Shown here piece after piece: positions 1 to 12,851 of a stretch of 64,000 bases of DNA (positions are counted from its first letter, which is position 1; the number at the start of each line of letters is the position of its first letter). Under the pieces are notes generated by a model. That model worked only from the letters and a program-made list of their open reading frames with translations. It had not been told where the DNA came from and ran no database searches. The DNA is from Kalmusia sp. IMI 367209 (Eukaryota > Ascomycota > Dothideomycetes > Pleosporales > Didymosphaeriaceae), in the NCBI GenBank assembly GCA_027946365.1, contig JAPEUQ010000009.1:1488001-1552000 (forward strand). The letters are read 5' to 3'. The position numbers and the translations under genes were made by a program.

Positions 1-1
1 T

Positions 2-2007
<2,006 letters not shown>

Positions 2008-2913
2008 ATGGTGCTCCACGGCCTCCTCCCCAAGCCGCTCCCCTCCAACGAAGTAGTCGTCGGCCAGCTCCTGACGCACCCCCTCCACCCCGAACGAGAC
2101 GGCTTCTACTCGCAGCAGGCACACGAAGACGTCGACGAGCTCAATGACTACCACATTCAGCTGCGGTACAAGGACGTCTTCTCGCTCGACACCGAGGGCC
2201 GCTTCATGACCAACTATGGCGCCAAGTTCGAGCTCGGCCGCATCTACAGACAGCCTAACCTCTTGACGGTGACGGCTGAGCAGATGATCCAACGCACCAG
2301 CCAGAATCCAGCCAGAGCCTTCCGCGCCGTATGCGACGACCCCGAGGCGCAGCAATGGATCGCCAGCCTGGCCAAAGAACACAAGGACTTCTACGTGGTG
2401 GTGGGCATCACAGAGCTACACAAGGCCGTCTTCAGGCGCGCAAAGCTTCGGGATGCCGGTGCTTCCAAGAACTTGAACGAAGCACCCATCGAGAAAGATG
2501 CGAGAGTGCCCCGCGCCATCCAGCGGAGGAACTCTACGCTCGGCGGGCTGGGTACCGAGCCTTCCATCTCTGGTGTCTTTGGTATGGATGTACGACACTG
2601 CATCGCCCGCATCTCGACTCCGGCAGAACCCCATCAGCTCGAGGATATAGGATACCACTGGTTCTACTATGACGTCCCGGGCAGCACGAATAAGGAGCAG
2701 TTGATCGTCGGATTGGGCGATGCTCTCAAGGCAAACGAGCTGCGTCTCATGCTGGACTTGAACGAAGAAACTGTCCAAGGGAATCTGGATGCTATCAGCC
2801 AACTGAGTCTCGATGCGCTGAGCGCAGCTGCCAGCCCGATGCTGAGGCCTAGTTCTCCTGCGCTGAGGGGTCGCTCACCCTCCCCGCACCCGCAGCTCAA
2901 AGGTCTTGCCTAA
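2008..2913 (+). CDS. Conserved fungal protein of unnamed family (member A)
   Basis: A single-exon 301-aa protein with no signal peptide or membrane segment. I do not recognise a named domain. It opens with LLPKPLP, then VVVGQLLTHP, RYKDVFSLDTEGRF (about residues 53-66), a KDFYVVVGITEL strand near residue 130 and RRAKLRDAG. A later segment, FGMDVRHCIARI, is followed by YHWFYYDV, and the C-terminal 50 residues are Ser/Pro-rich and probably disordered. The same ordered blocks occur in the protein encoded at 32923-33585, so the two are diverged paralogues. I believe similar proteins are common and uncharacterised in ascomycetes. Cytosolic location is an inference. Confidence 0.75.
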   Translation: MVLHGLLPKPLPSNEVVVGQLLTHPLHPERDGFYSQQAHEDVDELNDYHIQLRYKDVFSLDTEGRFMTNYGAKFELGRIYRQPNLLTVTAEQMIQRTSQNPARAFRAVCDDPEAQQWIASLAKEHKDFYVVVGITELHKAVFRRAKLRDAGASKNLNEAPIEKDARVPRAIQRRNSTLGGLGTEPSISGVFGMDVRHCIARISTPAEPHQLEDIGYHWFYYDVPGSTNKEQLIVGLGDALKANELRLMLDLNEETVQGNLDAISQLSLDALSAAASPMLRPSSPALRGRSPSPHPQLKGLA

Positions 2914-3551
2914 GGGTATTCGCATCGCCACCGCACTGGTACGATTTCTTTCGGGTCGGGGGTTGGGGGTTTGGGAGCTGCGCAAGTCTTGAGCATGAGT
3001 ATTGCGGCATGATAGACCTGGGACATTTCTGTCGACGATTTATTTGACGTCACGGCCGTGCTTTTGTTGAACCTCCTAGATTGCATCTTTTCCTATACCC
3101 CTGTTACTATGTTCACTGTTTCTACATGTATTGTTGTAATTTTGCAAGCGTTTGGGCGGCATACTTTCTCGTGCGAAAAAAAAGCGACTGCATCGCGTAA
3201 CGACTACCGCGATCGCAAGTTTAGTGGCTATCTACATCCACATCATATGAGGAGGGCGTGGAAGCGACTCACGCTGTTTTAGATGCGTCACGAAAGCGTC
3301 GTATTTACTTTACAATCAAATCTCTCCTCCTCGTCCAGGACCATCCACCTCACAATTGCGGTAACTCCAGCGAGAGCATACACTTGGCGACGGAACCGCT
3401 AGACCAGGGTACCATCCACGCTTCTGCATCCTGATACGAAACTGGCAAGGTACCCTTCTCGTCTCTCTGGCCCTCAGACCATAACCTCGTGGCCGCGCCG
3501 CAGCATCTGCGTGTCACCCTGTCTGCTGCGTGCTGTGGAAACAGCAATACC
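2914..3551. other. Intergenic, no supported gene
   Basis: About 640 bp between the unnamed-family gene and the methyltransferase, both on the plus strand. It should hold the 3' end of the first and the promoter of the second. No motif stands out. Confidence 0.5.
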
Positions 3552-4936
3552 ATGGCCGACGCCGACGTCCCACAGCCCGATAACTCTAACACACTGATCC
3601 CGGAAAGCGATGTGAGTTAATATATGCAGGTGGCTTGGCGGCTGAACCCGGCTGGCGGGCTAGAGAGGCGGGGCACGCTCCGTTAACGCAGCTGGTGGTA
3701 GGACAGCAGCGAGACCGATTCGGCCATTGGCGGGCTGAGTTATGCGTATGTATAGTCCCGCGTTGCTGTAGCGGATCGGGAGGGACTCTGTTGACGAAGG
3801 CTATAGGACATCGACGACGAGCGCGAGGAGCGATGTTTATGCGTCGGTAGAGGAGTTTGGACGCACATATCATGGGTATAAGGCTGGCAGTAAGATTTAC
3901 GATCATGGTCGAGGGTTGACGCTCCAGCTAACTATCCGTCCGCAGAATATGTCTTGCCCAACGACGAGGTACGCGAAAGCGATTCCAGGTTGCATGCGAA
4001 ATGTTCTGACCTGGTATGTAGAAGGAACGCGATCGTCTGGATTTGCAGCATGCGCTCTTCACCATCTCATGTGATGGCGCACTCGCATTCGCACCCATCG
4101 ACAAGCCCAGGCGTGTTCTCGACATAGCCACTGGTACTGGCCTGTGGGCCATGGAGTTTGGTAACCCGATACTTTCGCAACATCACTCACACAATCACGC
4201 TGATCTCTCCGCAGCTGAACAACACCCCGACGCCCGCGTAGTCGGCACCGACCTCTCCCCCATCCAGCCCAACTACGTGCCCGTCAACTGCAGTTTCGAA
4301 ATCGCCGACGCAGAAGATGAATGGAACTACTCACGCCCCTTCGACTACATTCACGGTCGCGCCCTCCTAACCTGTTTCGCCGACCCGCGCTCAATCATCC
4401 AAAAAGCCTACGACAACCTTGCACCCGGCGGCTACCTTGAGCTCCAAGACGGCCTTTTCCCCTTCCAGTTCATGGACCCGCAGCCATCCCCGGAGCACCC
4501 TCTACGCGCCTTCCTTGAGCAAGTCGCTGCATGTGGCGCTATGATAGGACGTCCCTGGACGAACGTGCAACATTACAAACGTTGGATGCAAGAACTCGGG
4601 TTCGAGGATGTAGAGGAGAAGAGGTTATATTGGCCGTGCGGGCCTTGGGCCAAGGGAGAAAAAATGAAGAAGTTGGGCATTTATTTCTTGGAAGATATGA
4701 GGCATGCTTTTGAGCCGGTCGGCATGAAGATGTTTGTGAAGATCCTCGGCTGGAGCGAGGAGCGGGCGAGAAAGTGGATCGTCGAGGACGTCATGCCTTG
4801 TTTGGGGCAGAAGAAGACGTATATGTACTCGACCGTGTAAGCGTGATACAGGAAGGCACAGGTGAAGATGCTAACGTCGAGCAGGCTGTTTGTGTATGGG
4901 AGGAAACCGCTTCATCCGCCGCAGAGCAAATCGTAA
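3552..4936 (+). CDS. LaeA-type SAM-dependent methyltransferase
   Basis: Seven exons (3552-3611, 3702-3745, 3807-3889, 3946-3968, 4022-4160, 4215-4836, 4885-4936) join to 340 aa. The acidic/Ser-Thr N-terminus, the YKAGKYVLPNDEKERDRL block spanning three exons and the following LQHALF are the signature of the fungal LaeA/UMTA-like group. The SAM site is VLDIATGTGLWAMEF, then VVGTDLSPIQP. The C-terminus LFVYGRKPLHPP is recovered only by splicing the last intron, which begins GTAAGC at 4837. LaeA itself is a nuclear regulator of secondary metabolism, but this large family has many members of unknown substrate, and no biosynthetic cluster surrounds this one. Exon 4 is only 23 nt. Confidence 0.85.
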
Positions 4937-5875
4937 ATTTAACCGCAGAAGAAGGTTGTGGAGTTGGCGGCACGAATCTCTTTCCAGTTGCATCGTTTGG
5001 GAGTCAGCATGCTATTCGTTTGGCGTGGTTATCAGTCCTTCCGTTGACGACACTTGATCGTACTTGCACCATTGTTGGCCCAGGTTACTTTTTGTCGAGA
5101 GCGAAGTACTCCACATATATACTCATAAAGATTACGATTTATGATACGACATTACATTTTGCTTAATCGCCGAAACCCCTACATTACTAGGGCAAAAGTT
5201 CAAGGACGCATTACACGCTGACTTACGCAGGATACATAATACCAAAGTGGAAAAAATCCTTCAACATGTGTCCTCTGATAATGATGTAATTACGACTGTT
5301 ATTCACAAACTACAGAAGTGCTTATAGCTTCACTTGATCGACTGAACAAAATGTACAGGCCTTCCATGGTACAATAGGTGATTCTCCTGTCGTTGATGGT
5401 CGCAGAGCTGATATGATCAAGGTTTTCCACACCATAGCTTCCTTGAACGCAAGGACACCACAAGATAGAAGCTGCGAAGCTCCAGAATAGCACCGGCTCG
5501 CGCACAATTGACCTTCCGAACTTGAACCTTATCGGCCCATCTCCAATGTGTTTTCGATCGGCGTTCCGGAGTATCTTTACCGAATCCCTGCAACCGTCCC
5601 CGCACTTACAATGTACATCGCATCCATAGCCTCGCTCGTCCTCCCCACTTCGATACTTCGTCTCCAAAACAAGGTCCTGCAGAGGCAAGGCCGATATTTC
5701 ACGCGTTGTCACCGTTGCATCGGCATGGATAAACTCAAATCCCACGACGGTTATCATGGAATACCGCTTTTGGCTCGTCCAGACCGGGACCTGCCGAAGC
5801 GTTAAAATACCAATGGTGGCCGCGCCTTCCAGCCTCGTGTCTTAGCGACCGTTGGAGGTACCCTCGCCGCCCAAG
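4937..5875. other. Intergenic, no supported gene
   Basis: About 940 bp, rather AT-rich near 5100-5300. A 152-codon open frame on the minus strand (5299-5757) has no recognisable motif. The stretch should include the methyltransferase 3' end and the GH3 promoter. Confidence 0.45.
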
Positions 5876-8733
5876 ATGCGGTCGGTTCTACTGTGCTTGG
5901 CTCTGTGTCTGCGGACCCTTGCGCAACACCAACATGTGACGCGCAACGAGCGTCACGAAGAAAAAGACACTTTCCTCGATGACCTCCTGTCGCGCATGGA
6001 AATCCCAGACCTCGTTCAGCAACTTCACCTCACATTCGCCGACAATGTAATTGGTCCTGCATCAGACAACTCCCTTTACGACTTCGAATTGCGCTTCACT
6101 CCTGGTGCATCGATAGGCCATATGCACGACTGGTATCCGCTGAACAAGACCTATTATAACGACCTACAGCGCCTCAACATCGAGAAATCCAAGCTGAAGA
6201 TTCCGTTTCTGCATTGGGCTGAGTGTCTCCATGGCGTGGGCAGCTTCAATCAGAGCATGTTCCCACAAGCGCTCGCGTTGTCGAACAGTTGGGATACCGA
6301 GCTGGTCGGTCGTGTAGGAAGGGCGATTGGCACCGAGGCAAGAAGTATTGGCGTGCATGCCTGTCTCGCGCCGGTGCTGGACCTGTGCAAGGATCCGCGC
6401 TGGGGGCGGTGTCAAGAGGATTGGGGCGAGGACAAAGTCTTGACTTCGCACATGGGCATTGCGTTTGCAGCAGGGTTGTCAAAAAACGGTAGTTGGGCTG
6501 AGAACGATGCTGTGGCGCCCGTCATGAAGCATTTTGCCGCGCATGGGTCGCCTCAGGGAGGCAGCAACGGTTCGCCGTTCATGGGACATGGGAATCGGGA
6601 GGCATTGGAGGAGCATATGCTGCCGTTCAAGAGTGTTGTCGATAAGGGCGGTGTGCGTGGTGTCATGATGGTGAGTACCCCTGACTCACTTGCTCCATGA
6701 TCTTTAACAGTACCAGGCATATCATGAGCTTGACGACGTGCCGAGCCATGTGAACCCTATGCTGTATAAGCAGTTGGACGAGTGGGGATTCGATGGGTTC
6801 GTGACTGCCGACGATACGGGGATGAAACAATTGCAGGTCGGGCACAAGGTCGCCGACTCCCCGGCCGATGCGATCGCTCAGTACTACAATGCTGGAGGCA
6901 TGGTGCAATTCTACGACTATCCTCTATATACGCTCCTCAATGCAACTATCGATCTAATCGCCAACAAAACCATTTCGGAAGACCATCTACGAGAAAAGGT
7001 CCGCGCTGTGCTCAGTGTCAAGTATGACCTCGGCCTGTTTGAGAATCCGTACATCGCGGACGACATCGATCCTTACCAGCTCACGATTGACCATATACCG
7101 TTGACGTTAGAAGCTGCTCAAAAGAGCATCGTACTCTTGAAGAACAACAACAAGACACTTCCGCTGGACTCTCAAACAAGCAGTCGGACCATTGCTTTGA
7201 TTGGTCCGTTTGGAGACACCCTGAACTATGGCGATTACTCTGGAACATACGGCATGTACCCAGTAGCAAATTCTACGACCCTCCAGCAAGGGATCTTGAA
7301 TCATCTCGCGGGTACCGGTGGAACTTTGGTGACTAGCATGGGCGCAAATACTTGGTTGTATAATGCGCATTACCCGATCCCACCATATCACTTATTGGTC
7401 AATGGGTCTTCGGGAGGCTTATTAGCGACTTACTACGCGGATACAAACTTCAGCGAGCCCATTGTGCAGAGGGTGGAAACGCCGGTGGGGTCATGGGGTC
7501 TGTATCCTCCACCAGGCCTACCATCTAACAACTTTAGCGTCATCTGGGAAGGCGATCTCGAACCTTCGGTCGACAGCGATGTAGACGGTTGGTTGGGCGT
7601 TGCTCTAGGTGCCAACACGACCGCGAGGCTGTTTGTAGACGGGCAACTGCATGTCGACGTGCCCTTGACAACCGCCGGAAACATTCTTTCCAATATTCCC
7701 GATCGCCCATATTCCATTGAAAATAGCACGCAAGCACCGCCAGGCTCCGAGCCGTTCACCTTCAAGAAAGGTTCCAAATACCACATCCGCCTGGAATACC
7801 AAACCTGGAACCTCTACCAGAAGATTGAGAACCTCGGGTCGCTGAACTCTCAGATCTATCTATTCTGGAACCTCGTCGACCGCAAAGCCCCGGTGGAGAA
7901 GAGCGTAAACATCGCCAAAGAAGCAGACGTCATCGTGCTAGCCCTAGGCGGAGCATGGAACAGCGACGGCGAGTCGGGCGACCGCGCGACCCTCGGCCTC
8001 AGCGCGAACCAAACCGCCCTCGCAGACGCCATCTTCGCGCTCGACAAGCCCGTCATCATAGTCCTCCACGGCGGCCGCCCATTCTCCATCCTCCAGTACT
8101 ACTCGCGCGCCGCCGCCGTCCTGGACGCCAACTTCCCCGGTCAGAGCGGCGGCCAGGCCATCGCGGATGTGCTTTTTGGCACCGTGAACCCTGGCGGAAG
8201 GCTGACGGTGTCGGTGCCTGTCCACGAGGGGGCAGCTACCCGTGTATTACAACTACAAGCAAACTGCGAAGAAGAAGTGGTACACCGACATCGAGTCGCT
8301 GCCTTACTACCCATTCGGACACGGCCTGTCCTATACGACCTTCAACGTCTCCAATTACCGCGGTCACACTTCCGGCGGGGGTTCCCAAAACTTTACTGCC
8401 TCGGACACCATCGTATTCGAGGCTGATGTCGCCAACACGGGGTCTGTAGCTGGCTCCTACGTGGCGCAGATTTACCTGCTGCAGCGCGTTTCGCAGATCT
8501 CGCAGCCGCTGAAGCAGCTCGTTGCTTTTCAGCGAGTCTACGTTGAGCCCGGCGAGACGGTGACGGCGAGGATGGAAGTCGAGGTGGAGCGGTACTTGAG
8601 AATGCTCGATCGCGGGTATGAGTGGGTGGTTGAGAAAGGAACGTATACTTTTGCGATGCTGGACCACGGGGGTTGGGATGCGCTGTGGAATGCCGATGCG
8701 GGGGGTAACGTGACGATGAAGTGTTTGGGGTAG
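5876..8733 (+). CDS. Secreted GH3 beta-glycosidase with PA14 domain (one frameshift)
   Basis: Exons 5876-6670 and 6711-8733 encode about 938 aa once a one-base shift at 8228-8232 is allowed for. The first residues, MRSVLLCLALCLRTLAQ, form a signal peptide. The GH3 N-terminal barrel contains RWGRCQEDWGED and KHFAAHG, and VTADDTG (about residue 298) carries the probable nucleophile Asp. A PA14-like insert spans about residues 500-650 (GWLGVALGANTTARLFVDG), inside the C-terminal sandwich. After it come LALGGAWNSDGESGDR and the fibronectin-III tail with YYPFGHGLSYTTF. Many N-glycosylation sequons are present. It likely removes glucose or xylose from oligosaccharides outside the cell; which sugar cannot be told from sequence. 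At 8228-8232 the frame changes within a run of five G, so the gene is disrupted as given. Confidence 0.87.
8228..8232 (+). other. Single-base frameshift in G5 run inside GH3 gene
   Basis: Upstream the frame reads VSVPVHEG. Downstream the family sequence QLPVYYNYK continues in the next frame. Four G instead of five would join them exactly. No intron can account for a one-base change. Confidence 0.85.
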
Positions 8734-9015
8734 TTTTTAACTCCCGGAATAAATTTAGGTATTAAGCGACGAATGTATAAATTCGTTCCTAGGTTTTGTC
8801 CGCGGCATGGGGGCTGTACTGTGTGTGTAACAGGGCTGCTGGCGTCAGAGAAGTGCGAGGTCTTGCTTACTGAACGTGTGGCCTGAATCCGACCCCAATG
8901 TTGAAGTCGATCGTTTCATGCTGAGCCTCAGCCCTATGGTATAAGTACCTGCATCAGATCCTTTTTGAGAGTCTCCACATTGGGAACTAGAGCAACCCTC
9001 ATTCATTCCTTCAAT

Positions 9016-10621
9016 ATGGCCCTCGCACACTTAACTCTATGGCTTCTCGCAGCACTCCTCCCTTCCACCCACGCCCTCTCCAAACTAAACAAAGAAGACT
9101 CCGCAAATGGCTTCCACCGTTCCTTCCGCGGCTGGTCCTCTTTCCCTCTCCAAGCCTACAACCACCCGGACCACCCAGAGTACGGCGCAGACTGGTTCAC
9201 AGAGAAGAACCTACTCGACCAGGCGCGCGCCCTGCAGGCCCTCGGCAGCGGCTACGAGTACCTGATGCTCGACTCCGGGTGGTCCAAAGGCGACGAGGGT
9301 GACGAGCACGGCCGCATCATCCCGGATCCGGCCGTCTTCGGCGACTTCAAGGACTTCTCTCGCCAGGTGCACGACTTGGGGCTTAAGCTGGGCGTGTACA
9401 TCGTGCCGGGCGCGTTCGATAAGGATATCGTGGCGAAGAAACCTATTGCGGATTCGAGCTTCAATATGGGCGATATCAACTCGCCGTGTGAGGATGGGGC
9501 GCCGTTTCCGTGTACGTTTGTGAGGAGGGATTTACAGTGGAATCAGGCTAGTCGGGAGTGGGTGAATAGTGTTGTCAAGCAGTTTGCTGAGTGGTGCGTA
9601 TATGCTTCTACTTGTATCTAGGTAATTTCTGATGGCGAGAAGGGAGATCGATCTGATTAAGTTCGACTACATTCATCCGAAGGCCGCCGCCGACGGTGAC
9701 GACACAGGGTTGCCTGCAGGGTACTCCAACTTCAGTGAGTTGTTGCTGATGGTATCAAACATTACCAGACTGACCAGCGTAGACGATGCCGAATTATACC
9801 ATGATGCCATATCAGCCTCCCAACGCCAGATGTGGCTTCTCCTGTCGTTCAACCTCGACATGTCCCACGATGCGACAGAGCGCTGGCGTACCTCCGCAGA
9901 CTCATATCGCATCTCCGTCGACGTGAACCAGCCCGTAAACAACGACTCTGTGCAGACTGGAATCTCCACCACGGTCTCATGGTACGCGATGCAGCGAGCA
10001 AGCGAAGCGCTGCGCATCTACACGAGCGCACAACTGACCGAGTCCCGCAATCTCAAAGGCTACGCAGACCTGGACTCGCTCAACATCGGCAACACGGGTT
10101 TCCTCAACGGCCTCAACGAAGCTCAGCGCATGACGTACATGTCTCTCTGGGCCATCTCAGGCTCGCCCATCTACCTCGGCGACGACCTCACGAAGCTCGA
10201 CCCCGCATACGTGCCCTGGCTCACCAAGCAAGAAGTCCTCAGCATCCACGACGACTGGACGTCCGCCGAGTCCCCCGGCTTCTACGTAAACCCCGACGGC
10301 TCGCGGAACCCGTCGCAGCTGCAGATCTGGGAAGCCGGGCCTTTCGGAGAGAACGAGGAGGTCGTCGTGCTGCTTGCTAATGTGGGGTGCACGGAGCGAG
10401 CAGATCGGTACACGCCGCCTTGGGATGGCGACTGCAAGAAAGGAGGGCAGGATATCGTCGCCTCTTTTGACGTGCTGCAGTTGTCGGGTAGGTATTGCGT
10501 GCGGGATGTTTGGGCTGGGAAGGACACGGGGGCGGCGGATGCGCAGGTTTCGAAGGTCTTGGATGAGGGCCAGAGTGTGTTGTATCGGTTGACGCCTAAT
10601 GGGAAAGTCAAGGAATGTTGA
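9016..10621 (+). CDS. Secreted GH27 alpha-galactosidase-like enzyme
   Basis: Three exons (9016-9593, 9643-9734, 9783-10621) give 502 aa. The start at 9016 is chosen because it opens a good signal peptide, MALAHLTLWLLAALLPSTHA. The clan-D barrel is seen in RGWSSFPLQAY, YEYLMLDSGWS, LGLKLGVYIVPG and LIKFDYIHPK, where the Asp of KFDYI is the expected nucleophile. RTSADSYRISVDV provides the candidate acid/base. The usual KYDNC of classical alpha-galactosidases is replaced by KFDYI, which places it in a divergent fungal branch whose exact substrate (alpha-galactoside or beta-arabinopyranoside) I cannot tell. The second intron (9735-9782) is 48 nt and in frame, so it could be retained without a stop. 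It lies directly after the GH3 gene, same strand. Confidence 0.85.
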
Positions 10622-11170
10622 GAGGGTTTGGTGTGAAAGACATTCTGGGCTTTGATATGCATAATGCGATATACCACTGTTTTTTGTTTATTGTGATGAA
10701 GAACGAGACATCGTTACAATTGAACCTGGGTACTGCCAGAAACAGAATATAGATGATATTTGCGATGATAGTAACAGTAGTCTGTTCTGCCACTCTTACG
10801 GAAAGACACATCGAGAGATTTCAGTCAGTCCATAGTCGGGCATGACGTAGTGATCCTACTGTGATTAAGTAAGCATTAGGATACTTTAGGTGAGTAGAAG
10901 AAGAGCTATGCATAATTAGGAGATGAGATTTATGAACGCAACGAAAGAAAATCCAGCTTACTCATAAGTTAAGAACACCATACTTCATCCTGACAACATT
11001 GAAGCAATACGACTGATTCCTCCTCGGAGTGACCGGGCCAAGTCAGGCCGATTGAAAGGTATACCGAACGCCGAAGGATCTCATCAGCCAATCAGTCAAT
11101 TCGCCCCCATCTGAAGATATAAACCCCACATTGCCTGGACGTGTAATGGTCTTATCGAGCTCCTCACATC
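10622..11170. promoter_or_regulatory. Intergenic with TATA-like box for the FAD oxidoreductase
   Basis: About 550 bp between GH27 and the next plus-strand gene, AT-rich in the middle. TATAAA lies at 11118-11123, about 48 bp before the ATG at 11171, which suits a strongly regulated fungal promoter. No other element is supported. Confidence 0.4.
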
Positions 11171-12520
11171 ATGAAGCAAATCCTACCGGTACCCAACCCA
11201 GTCGAGTCGTACTGGCTCAGCCAGCCTCATAAATACAGAAACCTACGATCAACAGCAGAACTACCGGTAGAATGCGATGTCGCGATCATCGGGTCGGGCA
11301 TCGCTGGTATTTTGACGGCTTACCACATTCTCAGACAACCCGAGCCACCAGCTAGCGTGTTGATCTTTGAGGCAAGGGAGCTGTGTTCTGGCGCGACTGC
11401 GCGTAATGGCGGACATTCGAAGGTCAAGGTTTCGACACTCGCAGGACAGATCTCAAAGATTGGCCCGGATGCAGTGGATGAGCTGCACGCATACGTACAA
11501 GGTGTAATTGTGGGGTTGAAGGATATTGTAGAAGAGGAAGAACTGGACTGTGAGTTCGAGATGCGTCGGAGTTTCGACGTACAATTGCACGACGAAGATT
11601 CAACGTCTTTGAAAGAAGTGTATCAGAAGAGCAGAAAAGCCGGTCACACTTGGACGAAAGATGTAGGCTGGGCTCCATCAGGATACGTTGAGCAAGTGAC
11701 TTCGATCAAGGGGGCAAAGTCCGCCGAGAGCGTCCCTTGCTGTTCGCTCTGGCCATACAAGTTTGTTACGCAATTGCTCGAGCGACTCGTCTCGCGGTAT
11801 CCAGAGCAGCTCAACGTACAGACGATGACACCTGTCCAATCTGTTGGTGACTCTCATGATGGAAGAAATGCGATCGTCACAGGGCGCGGAACTCTGAAGG
11901 CGAAAAAGGTGGTATTCGCTACGAATGGCTACACGGCAGGTCTCCTCCCACAATTCAGAAACACCATCATTCCAGTTCGTGGTATGGCATCGCACATCGT
12001 TCCCAAAATTCCTGTGCATCCGCATCTTTCGCATACGTACAATCTCGCATTCAGTACCGAGGTCGGCGCCGATTACCTCAACCCTCGTCCGGACGGAAGC
12101 ATCGTAGTCGGCGGGGGAGGTGCAATGTTCAAACATGACCTTCTGTCTTGGTATGGCAATTATGATGACTCGACTCGGTTCAACAGTAGGGTGGAGAAGT
12201 ATTGGGATCAATACATGCAGCGTAACTTTCAGGGCTGGGAAGATAGTCAAGCTGAGGTAGAAAAGGTCTGGACTGGCATTATGGGATCCACACCTGACGG
12301 CTGGCCACACGTAGGACGCGTCCCTGGACGGGGAAATCAGTGGATTCTTGCTGGGTTCAACGGAGGTGGGATGGCCTTTGGTCCGACAGCTGCGAAAGCA
12401 GTGGCGAAGATGGTGGTAGAAGATAGCGACTTTGACGACGTGAAGCGTGAATACGGGATCCCAGAGATGCTTGCAACGAGTACAAAGAGACTGCGACCAG
12501 CGTCTCAGGAGAGGAAATGA
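11171..12520 (+). CDS. DAO-family FAD-dependent oxidoreductase
   Basis: A single-exon protein of 449 aa. The FAD-binding Rossmann motif VAIIGSGIAGILTAYHI lies near residue 40, LIFEARELCSGATARNGGHS near residue 75 is the conserved ARNGGH segment of this fungal group, and the C-terminal GWPHVGRVPGRGNQWILAGF closes the FAD fold. Family members oxidise amines, amino acids or glycine/sarcosine-like substrates and pass electrons to oxygen; the substrate here is unknown. No signal peptide is seen, so it is probably cytosolic, and the last residues (SQERK) are no peroxisomal signal. It sits between the hydrolases and the AKR on the same strand. Confidence 0.85.
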   Translation: MKQILPVPNPVESYWLSQPHKYRNLRSTAELPVECDVAIIGSGIAGILTAYHILRQPEPPASVLIFEARELCSGATARNGGHSKVKVSTLAGQISKIGPDAVDELHAYVQGVIVGLKDIVEEEELDCEFEMRRSFDVQLHDEDSTSLKEVYQKSRKAGHTWTKDVGWAPSGYVEQVTSIKGAKSAESVPCCSLWPYKFVTQLLERLVSRYPEQLNVQTMTPVQSVGDSHDGRNAIVTGRGTLKAKKVVFATNGYTAGLLPQFRNTIIPVRGMASHIVPKIPVHPHLSHTYNLAFSTEVGADYLNPRPDGSIVVGGGGAMFKHDLLSWYGNYDDSTRFNSRVEKYWDQYMQRNFQGWEDSQAEVEKVWTGIMGSTPDGWPHVGRVPGRGNQWILAGFNGGGMAFGPTAAKAVAKMVVEDSDFDDVKREYGIPEMLATSTKRLRPASQERK

Positions 12521-12851
12521 AAGGGCGGTTCAGATGTCGTTGGAGGTGTAGTTCGGCAGCCTTCGCACCGAGCCGCTGCCCCGCCAAAGCGCTAGACCCC
12601 TCCAAATGACGCCAGCGGGGTCGATAGCTATCGTGATCTTTCACAATTTTAGCATCCTAGCCCACCATTGTACTCTATCTGTAGCTTTCTGCGACCCCGT
12701 GCAGTTAGGTAATGCCGTCTCGCATGCAGCACCGATTATCCCGGCACGGGGGCGGGCTCCCTACATAAACCTCGTGCCCCGCCTGCAGCAGCCCTAGTCA
12801 CTACACTTCCTCTTACAACAACCTCTTTCTGTTATAAAATACTTTATCAAC
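12521..12851. promoter_or_regulatory. Short intergenic, AKR promoter
   Basis: About 330 bp. A TATA-like ATAAAAT lies roughly 20 bp before the AKR ATG. No further structure is supported. Confidence 0.3.

Noticed and set aside
2008..2913. Possible gasdermin-like pore former
   Set aside because: Considered from the beta-rich look and size, but the N-terminal pattern does not match what I know of fungal gasdermins and no protease gene is adjacent.
5299..5757. 152-codon minus-strand frame with several Cys
   Set aside because: No recognisable domain and no exon partners. Its upstream extension reaches a stop without a better start.
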